Of a stretch of 22,085 bases of DNA, positions 1-6,774 are shown piece by piece. A program made the position numbers and the translations under genes. A model generated the notes under the pieces. It searched no databases. It saw nothing but the letters and a program-made list of their open reading frames with translations, and had not been told where the DNA came from. The stretch's first letter is position 1. Each line of letters opens with the position of its first letter. The DNA comes from a virus: the IMG/VR virus record IMGVR_UViG_3300027857_000061, positions 1-22,085 of that record; one strand, given 5' to 3'.

Positions 1-1536
1 AGTAAGCGCGCCAGCATATGAGCTGGTCGTAATGTTCCCAGAACTATCGCTGTTCAGCGCACCGGCACCATATTGCGGAAGTGTCAGCAGTCCGGTCGTC
101 TTGACCTTGACGCCAGCAACGGTGGAACTGCCCTGATTGCTGACCAACCAGACATTCGTATGACCAACGAGGACTATGTCGCCGACAGCGGTACCAGTAA
201 CGACTTGGTTCGTCGCTGCTATGTCGGCGAGGCTGCCATCAGTAGCCGTTCGGGAGAACGATAGTGCCGGAATGTTTCCAGTAGCCCCACTGGAAATTGT
301 CAGCGTAGTATTCGTGCTGTTGCCAGCCAGGATGAAATTGCTACTGTTAAGCGTAGTAGTAGCTGTGGCCGAGCCGAGGACCAGACTCTGCACTTGATCG
401 CCTGGCGTACTATCGCTGGCAACGATGTAAGCTTGCAACTCGTCAGTGCTGGAGTTATTCCGCCACCAGTTAATGCGATACTGGTTCGGAAAGTTAATCG
501 CGTTGAAAACTCCTCCGCCCTGGTCAGACACGGAATTCAGCAGAAAGACAATGCCACGGTCGAAGTGCGGCGTACCGGATAGACCTAGGATTTGAGCAAA
601 CACCAAGCCCGAACTACAATCTGTGGCTCCTGTCTGGCTCGCACAGTTTATCTTAACGCCAATGCTCTGTTTGTCATTATTTCCGTAGATAGTGGAAGGT
701 TGGACAGATTGGTCGTTGCCGACTTGGATCTCTGCCCCGAAGGCCCAGCCGAGTGGCGCTAGCCGCTGGCCTTCGAAGAAGGCCCCCCATGCAGTCGCGG
801 TCGCGCTTGTGTTATTGGAAAAGCCTTGGCCCAGCACAGCGACGCCCAGGTTCGTATTGGCCGGGTTCTGCAGTGCCGTAGTCGTCTGCGCGCCGATGGC
901 GTCATAGCCGTTAGAACTGAGGACGTAGAGCGAGCTGTAGCAGGAGACCTTCGGCGCGCCGTCGCCATAAGTGTTCAGGGCCGTTCCGCCGCGAGTGTTC
1001 GGAATGCAGGAAGAGCCGGAGCCCAGTGTGCTGGTGGCCAGCGAGCCGTCATCCACGAATAAGCGATCTCGCACGCGGAAATCTGGGTTCGCCGTAAAGG
1101 GCGAGACATCGCTCCACCAGGAGCCCAGCGTCGTATTTCCTCCGTAAGAGGAAATGGTTCCGGGCGCAGTGGTGTAGCCCGACCAGATCAAGTTGCCTTG
1201 GGCGTCGTACAGGGCCTCGGTGTAGTTTCCGTTTCCGAAGATGAAGGCGCTACCGGCGCTGTCCAGCACCACTGGATCAGCATTCGCCGTCATCTGGAAG
1301 GCATCTTGCCAAGTCGTCGCTGGACTGGACGGACTCGGCCCGCATGACGTATTCGGTACGCAAGTATAGAGGCTGCCGCCAGCCACAGGCTGGCCATTGG
1401 CATTCAGAAACTGGGTCTTGGCATTGGGCAGGATCTGGGCCGTCTGGGCCAGCGCCACGGGCACGTTGATCGCTAGAGCCAGGACGACACCTAGCGATAT
1501 GACTAGGCCATAAGCCGCATTGCGCAACGTGACCAT
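1..1536 (-). CDS. Tail fibre/spike protein with signal peptide (3' end outside window)
   Basis: This frame is open from its start to the window edge, giving 512 residues without a stop; the C-terminus lies outside. Residues 1-30 look like a Sec signal peptide: a short Arg-containing start, a hydrophobic core (11-24) and a cleavage site ALA|QT. Residues about 37-122 match the N-terminal module common in phage fibres and spikes, with QFLNANGQPVAGGSLYTC and ANADPVVLDSAGSAFIF as landmarks; by family knowledge this module attaches the fibre to the virion. The rest is Gly/Ser/Thr/Asn-rich and beta-like. Residues near 490-510 (LLTLPQYGAGALNSDSSG) resemble the stretch that often precedes a C-terminal S74 chaperone domain. 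Two adjacent ATGs exist at 1539 and 1536. The second sits 6 bases after GGGAG and overlaps the previous stop as TGATG, so I chose it. Likely role is receptor binding. The signal peptide is odd for a fibre. Confidence 0.8.
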   Translation of the reverse strand, partial: MVTLRNAAYGLVISLGVVLALAINVPVALAQTAQILPNAKTQFLNANGQPVAGGSLYTCVPNTSCGPSPSSPATTWQDAFQMTANADPVVLDSAGSAFIFGNGNYTEALYDAQGNLIWSGYTTAPGTISSYGGNTTLGSWWSDVSPFTANPDFRVRDRLFVDDGSLATSTLGSGSSCIPNTRGGTALNTYGDGAPKVSCYSSLYVLSSNGYDAIGAQTTTALQNPANTNLGVAVLGQGFSNNTSATATAWGAFFEGQRLAPLGWAFGAEIQVGNDQSVQPSTIYGNNDKQSIGVKINCASQTGATDCSSGLVFAQILGLSGTPHFDRGIVFLLNSVSDQGGGVFNAINFPNQYRINWWRNNSSTDELQAYIVASDSTPGDQVQSLVLGSATATTTLNSSNFILAGNSTNTTLTISSGATGNIPALSFSRTATDGSLADIAATNQVVTGTAVGDIVLVGHTNVWLVSNQGSSTVAGVKVKTTGLLTLPQYGAGALNSDSSGNITTSSYAGALT

Positions 1537-3599
1537 CATTGGCTCCCGCCTACAGTGTTATCAGCCCCCGCGCCAGTAAAGTAGTTCTCCGGAGCGTTAG
1601 TCGCACTCACTGGGATCGTTATCCGTGCTGCGCCTCCAGGGGCCAGCCAGTTCTCAATTGGCAGCCCACTCACAGTTCGCACGTAATTACTCGTTTCGTC
1701 GGGCAGCTTCTTTGGATCAGCTCCGCTGGCCAGCCATTTGCTGACCTTTCCCGGTCCCCAGTTGTAGGCGGCCAGCGCAAGCCCGCTGTTGCCGAAACGC
1801 TTGCTCAGATCGCTCACGTAGTGCGCCTGGCCCTCGATGCTCTGGGAAACGTCAGTCGGATCTATTCCGTAGTCCTTAGCGGTGTCTGCTGTGAACTGGG
1901 CAATGCCAGTCGCGCCCTGCTTGTTCGCCGGCAAATTCTTGAAGTTGCTCTCCTGCTTCAGCTGACGGGCCAGCATGTCCGCTGGCAGGCCATACTTGGT
2001 TGCACTGGACGCGATAACGGGCTGCAGTTCATCTGGCACATCCTGCAGCGAAGCCCCCTGGGCCGAGCCCACTGGCGCGAAGTAGTTCTTCATCCAGTCC
2101 ACCTTGCTCTGATAGTCCGGGTTGCTGACCACGCTGGGCAGCAGCGGATTGGCCACAGGGCCAACGCCGCCATGGGTCAGCAGATACCTGTACGCCGGAC
2201 TGGCCATGAACGGAAGGGCCAGCGGAGCGGCGGCAGCATTGATCGCCCCATAGGCCGTAGCACCGTGCGCGAGAAGTGGCAAGTGCGGCATCACCTGCTC
2301 CAGGAACGGCATAGCGTGCTCGAAGCCCTCAGCAGCCAGCCCGCCACCAGCCAGGCCCAGAACGGCATTCAGGCCACCACCATGCCCGCTGCTGCCGGGA
2401 GGCACAAAGAGCTGACTACCGCGCGCCAGAACGTCCAGGTCCACTGGATTGCCGGAGCCAGCTGCTGCCGTACTGGCTGACATGCCGCCAGGATACTGCG
2501 CACTGCGCATCGCGGAGATCAAAGCCTTCGGATTGGCTACCCCAGGAGTATCCACACTATTCGCCACCACTCTGTCCAGCACTCGCGAGTTGGCCCACTG
2601 GTTCTGGGCAAGTCGGACGCTCTGGGCCTGACTCGGCGTCAGCGCGCCGCTGTTCAGAGCATCCTCGAAGCGCTGCGGCAGCTCATCATCTGGGATATTT
2701 CTGAATGCTGGATGGACATTCTTGGCCAGAGAGGACTTGATTGCTGCCCGTGCTGCGTCCAAGTTCGCCGCCGTCAGCACGGTGTCGCCACTTCCCGTGC
2801 TGCGCATCAGGCTAGCCGTCACGTCGCTCATGTCGGACTTGCCAAGATGTAGCAGCTTACTCACCGCGCGCAGCATCGGCGGAGCACCAGGCAGCTGCGC
2901 TGCACTGAGCCCAAGGCCTTGTCGGCTCCAGTTCCGCGCAAGTTCGCCAATCTCAGGCGCCACATTGCTGCGGTACGGGGCGAAAAGCATATTGCTGACT
3001 GGGCCGGCCGTGGCGCCGAGCAGCGCTTCGCTGCCCAGATCTTCGTCCTGGCCCATGGCCTTGCCGTAGAGGCCAGTGGTCAGTCCTTGACCCGCCCCCC
3101 AAGTGGCCTGGCTCGCCAGCCGCGCGGCGCGACTACTGCCAGCCAACTGGCCCGTGATGAACCTCGCGGCCTCCTCGAAGAAGGGATTGCCAGCGAGCTT
3201 GCTGGCCAGCTGGCCCGCGCGGAAAACTCCTTGGCCGGCCAATGTGGAAAGCACCACACTCGGCGCCGTGCTGCCCACGAAGTCAGCAGCGACAGCGGCT
3301 GGGCCATTCTGCTTTTCCCAGGCATCCTTCGCCTTAGCCAGCTTGGGGTCAGCGTGCGTCAGCGAGCCGAACGTCGCGCTGTCCAGGGCCTGCCTGGCAG
3401 TGTCCCAGTCCTTAGAGGGATCATACTTCAGACTAAGGGACTGCTCTAGCTCACTGGGCTCCTGCACCGGGGTCAGCATTCGATCCAGTTGCTGATCAAT
3501 TGGATGAGGAGCAGTGACAGCGTTCTGGCCCGCCTTAGCCACTGGGCTTTCGGCCGACAGCAACTGGTCCAGCAGCGTATCTATATGCTCTCCAGCCAT
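1536..3599 (-). CDS. Ejection protein with C-terminal lytic transglycosylase domain (gp16-like position)
   Basis: This 687-residue protein is probably packaged in the virion and ejected with the DNA, cutting peptidoglycan during entry. The C-terminal SLT (transglycosylase) domain spans about residues 525-644. The catalytic glutamate is in KQESNF (Glu550), followed by GATGIAQF and the AAYNWGPG motif near 610-617. Residues 100-470 are Ala/Gly-rich with several hydrophobic stretches that could insert in membrane, but have no fold I recognise. It is the third gene after the gp7-like and gp20-like proteins, which is the gp16 slot of P22. The start codons are GTG at 3602 or ATG at 3599. I chose ATG because it sits 8 bases after GGAG and forms a TGATG overlap with the preceding stop. 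The enzyme domain is clear; placement inside the virion is inferred from gene order. Confidence 0.88.
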   Translation of the reverse strand: MAGEHIDTLLDQLLSAESPVAKAGQNAVTAPHPIDQQLDRMLTPVQEPSELEQSLSLKYDPSKDWDTARQALDSATFGSLTHADPKLAKAKDAWEKQNGPAAVAADFVGSTAPSVVLSTLAGQGVFRAGQLASKLAGNPFFEEAARFITGQLAGSSRAARLASQATWGAGQGLTTGLYGKAMGQDEDLGSEALLGATAGPVSNMLFAPYRSNVAPEIGELARNWSRQGLGLSAAQLPGAPPMLRAVSKLLHLGKSDMSDVTASLMRSTGSGDTVLTAANLDAARAAIKSSLAKNVHPAFRNIPDDELPQRFEDALNSGALTPSQAQSVRLAQNQWANSRVLDRVVANSVDTPGVANPKALISAMRSAQYPGGMSASTAAAGSGNPVDLDVLARGSQLFVPPGSSGHGGGLNAVLGLAGGGLAAEGFEHAMPFLEQVMPHLPLLAHGATAYGAINAAAAPLALPFMASPAYRYLLTHGGVGPVANPLLPSVVSNPDYQSKVDWMKNYFAPVGSAQGASLQDVPDELQPVIASSATKYGLPADMLARQLKQESNFKNLPANKQGATGIAQFTADTAKDYGIDPTDVSQSIEGQAHYVSDLSKRFGNSGLALAAYNWGPGKVSKWLASGADPKKLPDETSNYVRTVSGLPIENWLAPGGAARITIPVSATNAPENYFTGAGADNTVGGSQ

Positions 3600-5029
3600 C
3601 ACTTAGTCTCCGCTGGAGCCAGCACATCGCGCGCAATGCCCTGGGTGATGAGGCCCTTGTCTACTAGCTTCTGGGTGAAGTAGGGCTCATACTGTGTGGG
3701 GTCCTGCATACCGCCGGGCAGCGGCTGATGCTGATGATAGGCGTTATAGATGCTATTGAAGCCAGTGGCCTTGGCGTTGGCGATGGTATTCTGTCGCCGG
3801 ATGAAGTTGAAGATCGCAGTAGCTGCGCGCGGATCGTTCTCGATATTCGGAAAGATGTCAACGATCTTGGAGAACTCCAGATTGGTCAATCTGCCCGCTG
3901 AGCCCTCGCCGCCAGTCTGGGACAGCAACAGCTGGCGAACCGCCATAGTGCCCAAGTTCGTCGCCAGCGTCTCCGCCGTCTGGCCCGCTGGCAAGCTGCC
4001 GTTGGCCACCTTGTCAACTGTCTCGTTACTCACACCCAGAGACTGCAGCAGCTTCGCGGCCTCTTGGTACGCCGAGGCTCCGGCGCCAGCTTTCACTTTC
4101 TGCAGCGCCAGCTGCAGCTGATCGCTGACCTGCTGGAGCGCCGAGGCGTGCGCAGCAGTATTGTTATAGCCCTGTCGCATAGTCTCGATGTCCTGCAGCT
4201 TCTTGGTCTGCGCCGGGCTGGGCGTGCCATAGGTGAAGCTGCTGGGCTCGGGCGCAGCAGGCGTAGTGGCGGCTGGCTGAGCAGCAGGAGCGACTGCCGC
4301 TGCGGGCTGAGGCTGCGCTGCACCTCCGCCACCAGTGGCCAGTGGTCCGCCCGGCTGCATCGGATTGGCCTGACCAGTAACGCTGCTGCGCCAGCCCGGT
4401 ACGCCCTGACCCGTCGCCGGATCGAAGCCCATCGCGGGATCATATTGACCATTGATCTGGCTCAGCGCCTGACGGCCCATCTCCTGCGTCATGGCAAACT
4501 GGCCCAGGCGCTGCTTCAGCACAGCCCCCTGCAGCGGAGCCATGGAGGACAGCCAGGTAATTAAATGCTGCTTATTCCCATCCTTAATGCCGCCTGAGGT
4601 CAGCATATCGCTCGCTGTGTCGATCAGATCTGTCCCCTTCTGCACATTCGGGTCCTTGTACGCCGCAGCGGCCAGTTGGCTCGTAATGCCCATTCGCTTC
4701 TCGTAGCCAGTTAACTCCGCATTCATCGTCTCAGCATCAACGAGTTTCTTCTGGGCGATCTGATTCAGTATGTCCGGCGCCATCCAGGCCGTGTCCGGAT
4801 GTGTGCTGACCAGCACGCCGTACTTAGCCCAGTCCATCTGACCATCTGGCCCCATTGCCTGCTGAGCCAGCGGCCCCAGAGCCTGTCGCGCGCGGAAAGT
4901 CTGCTGGAACAGCGCATTCTGGTTAAGTGCATTCTGAGCCATAGCAAACTGGCCCACCATGCCCACAAGGTTTGGCGATGCCTGGCGGCCGATATTCGCC
5001 ACGATGCTCGGATCAACTGTATCGACCAT
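3599..5029 (-). CDS. Probable internal virion/ejection protein (gp20-like position)
   Basis: The 476-residue product has two mainly helical halves joined by a low-complexity Ala/Pro/Gly/Gln linker at about residues 224-265. The N-terminal half has an amphipathic Ala/Gln-rich segment (25-60). The C-terminal half has a helical stretch near 280-345 and a compact region at 370-440 containing FSKIVDIFPNIENDPRAA. No catalytic motif is visible. Length is close to P22 gp20 (471 residues), and the gene lies between a gp7-like gene and a transglycosylase gene, which is the gp20 slot. The ribosome site is AGGAG, 6 bases before ATG. It overlaps the upstream TAG as TAGGAG, so the two genes should be translated together. 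Assignment rests on position, length and composition; residue similarity to gp20 was not testable here. Confidence 0.65.
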   Translation of the reverse strand: MVDTVDPSIVANIGRQASPNLVGMVGQFAMAQNALNQNALFQQTFRARQALGPLAQQAMGPDGQMDWAKYGVLVSTHPDTAWMAPDILNQIAQKKLVDAETMNAELTGYEKRMGITSQLAAAAYKDPNVQKGTDLIDTASDMLTSGGIKDGNKQHLITWLSSMAPLQGAVLKQRLGQFAMTQEMGRQALSQINGQYDPAMGFDPATGQGVPGWRSSVTGQANPMQPGGPLATGGGGAAQPQPAAAVAPAAQPAATTPAAPEPSSFTYGTPSPAQTKKLQDIETMRQGYNNTAAHASALQQVSDQLQLALQKVKAGAGASAYQEAAKLLQSLGVSNETVDKVANGSLPAGQTAETLATNLGTMAVRQLLLSQTGGEGSAGRLTNLEFSKIVDIFPNIENDPRAATAIFNFIRRQNTIANAKATGFNSIYNAYHQHQPLPGGMQDPTQYEPYFTQKLVDKGLITQGIARDVLAPAETK

Positions 5030-5038
5030 TATGGTCTC

Positions 5039-5788
5039 CTAGCCAGCCAGCGAGCCACTGGCAGTGCTGGACGCCAGCGCGTTGTTGACGCTGGTATTGG
5101 CGTTGCCGCCCAAGAGCTTGGAAAGTAGCTGCAGCTGCATGGCGCTACTCAGTCCGCTGGAGACCGAATTGGCCACGCCCGAAGCGCCGCCGGCCAGCGC
5201 GTTGCCGGTGCCAGAGATGGTGCTGGCCACTCCGCTGCTCGTACCAGTGGCCGCGTTGGCCAGCGAGCTGGCCGCGCTCTCGCCCAGCTGCGCCGGGCTC
5301 AGCAGCAGCTCCGCAGTCTGCTTATTCTGAGTCAGATAATTCGACAGCTGCTGATTATACGTGCTCTGGGCAAGCCCGGTGCTATAGTCCGCCGCGCCCT
5401 TCAGCGCAGCGCCGGAAGAGCCAAGGCCCTGGGCAGCGTAAGAGTTCTGCGTACCCTTCATGCCTTGGTTCAGCGTGAACTGATAGCCTGGCGTACTACT
5501 TAGTGTTGCTGCAGTGAACGGAGCAGTCAACGGCGCCGTCGAGGGCGTGTAGGACTTCCCGCTGCCACTGGGATCAGACCCCGTTCCAGTCAGATAGTCA
5601 TACCAGCTCAGTGAGTTCTGGCCACTAGTGATATAGGGCTGCAGCTCATTCTCCGAGATACCGAACATTTGCAGTTGCGCGGCTGTGGCTTTCTCAGACG
5701 CCTTGGCCTGCTGATTCGAGCCCCAAATGCTGGCCCCCGCACCGATAAGGCTGGAAAGTCCTACTGCTCCGGCGAGCCAAATGGGCAT
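5039..5788 (-). CDS. DNA transfer/ejection protein (gp7-like)
   Basis: This encodes 249 residues. The N-terminus has a hydrophobic, Gly/Ala-rich segment (residues 4-22), then a charged helical stretch (NQQAKASEKATAAQ). Residues 98-150 carry the pattern typical of phage DNA-transfer proteins: PGYQFTLNQGMKGTQNSYAA, then LGSSGAALKGAADYSTGLAQ, then a Gln/Asn/Tyr-rich helix. The C-terminal third is Ser/Ala/Gly-rich. Members of this family are packaged in the capsid and help DNA cross the envelope. A longer frame back to 5872 exists, but ATG at 5788 is better: it overlaps the previous stop as TAATG, has GGAGG 10 bases upstream, and puts the hydrophobic segment at the N-terminus. The product precedes the gp20-like and transglycosylase genes, matching the ejection cluster of P22-type phages. 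Confidence 0.75.
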   Translation of the reverse strand: MPIWLAGAVGLSSLIGAGASIWGSNQQAKASEKATAAQLQMFGISENELQPYITSGQNSLSWYDYLTGTGSDPSGSGKSYTPSTAPLTAPFTAATLSSTPGYQFTLNQGMKGTQNSYAAQGLGSSGAALKGAADYSTGLAQSTYNQQLSNYLTQNKQTAELLLSPAQLGESAASSLANAATGTSSGVASTISGTGNALAGGASGVANSVSSGLSSAMQLQLLSKLLGGNANTSVNNALASSTASGSLAG

Positions 5789-6471
5789 TAGTGTAGCGCC
5801 TCCGAGCGCGCAGATGTGGCCAAATGTCTGAAGTGCCCCTGGCGGCCCAGACGGAATAGCATATGGCGGCACTCGCGGCCTAGAGACAGGATTTCCCTCT
5901 CCCGCTGCACGTACAGCGCGGCCAGCCGATTCACGTCCGGATTAATGTTCTTCTCAGAAAGAAACTTCCACCAGCCAGAATCATGCTTATAGGGCAGACA
6001 GTGCTCGAAGACTGCGCGGCAGGTTTCCTCGCGCGCCAGTTCGTGGAAATCCACAGTCAGCGTCTGGGGCTGAAGGCCCAGCTTATCTAGCGCCCGCCGC
6101 AGGTAGGCCAGCAGATGACGTAGCTTGTCCAGATCCAGTTCCAGCTTGTCCTTCGTGGCGGCCAGCAGACTGGCCAAAATTTCCTCCGTCGGCCGCCGAA
6201 CGACTACCGCACGTAGCCTCGGCTCTGCCGTCAGCAGCAGGGGCCACGCTGGTGCGGCCAGCGTCTCCGCTGCGCCCATGCCAGGAATGGCCAGCATGGT
6301 CAGGACTTCGCTGAGCGAGCTAACGCGCGCTGTGGCCTCAAAGTTGCAGACACAGATACCATAGGTCAGGAATGCGCTGAGCCACATAGTACGTGACCTG
6401 CCCGCCGAGAAGACTGCATAGGGCAGCAGCTCAGCATCCTCGCGGAAGCGCAAGAGCAGCGTCTCGGTCAT
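5788..6471 (-). CDS. Sulfotransferase-like protein in the tail module
   Basis: This 227-residue protein looks like a small P-loop sulfotransferase. Residues 20-35 (VFSAGRSRTMWLSAFL) resemble the 5'-phosphosulfate-binding loop, where a small residue-rich turn precedes R-x-R-T-x-W. Residues 86-102 (LRAVVVRRPTEEILASL) resemble the strand and helix that bind the 3'-phosphate of PAPS. Residues 137-175 (TVDFHELAREETC to WWKFLSEKNI) resemble the conserved downstream strand and helix of such proteins. If active it would move sulfate from PAPS to an unknown acceptor, in the cytoplasm. The C-terminal 40 residues are basic. ATG overlaps the previous stop as ATGA, and the stop overlaps the next ATG as TAATG. 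The position between the hub and ejection genes corresponds to the P22 gp14 slot, but I see no likeness to gp14. Family call is moderate; substrate unknown. Confidence 0.55.
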   Translation of the reverse strand: MTETLLLRFREDAELLPYAVFSAGRSRTMWLSAFLTYGICVCNFEATARVSSLSEVLTMLAIPGMGAAETLAAPAWPLLLTAEPRLRAVVVRRPTEEILASLLAATKDKLELDLDKLRHLLAYLRRALDKLGLQPQTLTVDFHELAREETCRAVFEHCLPYKHDSGWWKFLSEKNINPDVNRLAALYVQREREILSLGRECRHMLFRLGRQGHFRHLATSARSEALH

Positions 6472-6773
6472 TGGCCCACCACTTTACTGAGCGCCGTCAC
6501 TTGGTTCATCAGCTTCTGTAGCTGCGTCGGATCGTAAGTGGTGCTCGCTGTGTCGCTATACGAACTGACCGCTGAGCTGCGCGTAACGAACGTCCCGAAG
6601 AAGTAGCGCCAACTGGGCGTCACGTAGGCCATCAGGGACTGTATCTTGCCAGTGATCGGTTTGCCCAGCGAATCGTAGAGCCCGTCCACGTCATCACCGC
6701 CGAAAGTGGCAATGGGCGCGGAGGTGTTTGAGGTCTGTGCAGGCAGCGTATTCTGGCCAGCCGGTGCGCCCAT
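6468..6773 (-). CDS. Hypothetical protein, tail region
   Basis: This 101-residue protein is not recognised. The first 35 residues are Ser/Thr/Pro/Asn-rich and probably disordered. The middle (residues 45-65) is aromatic, with AYVTPSWRYFFGTFV. The end (81-101) could form a short amphipathic helix (TQLQKLMNQVTALSKVVGQ). The start ATG is one base after the hub stop, with GGAG 7 bases upstream. Its stop overlaps the next gene as ATGA. In P22 the gene after gp10 encodes the tail needle gp26. This product lacks gp26's length (233 residues) and long coiled coil, so it is not an evident needle. A minor virion protein is the best guess from position alone. Confidence 0.7.
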   Translation of the reverse strand: MGAPAGQNTLPAQTSNTSAPIATFGGDDVDGLYDSLGKPITGKIQSLMAYVTPSWRYFFGTFVTRSSAVSSYSDTASTTYDPTQLQKLMNQVTALSKVVGQ

Positions 6774-6774
6774 G

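Noticed and set aside
1539-2480. 313-residue plus-strand open frame opposite the transglycosylase gene
   Set aside because: Arg/Gln/His-rich product without any domain, lying fully antisense to a gene with clear SLT motifs; a shadow of codon bias.
5789-5872. Longer start for the gp7-like gene
   Set aside because: Would overlap the upstream gene by 85 bases and bury the hydrophobic N-terminus; ATG at 5788 has GGAGG and a TAATG junction.
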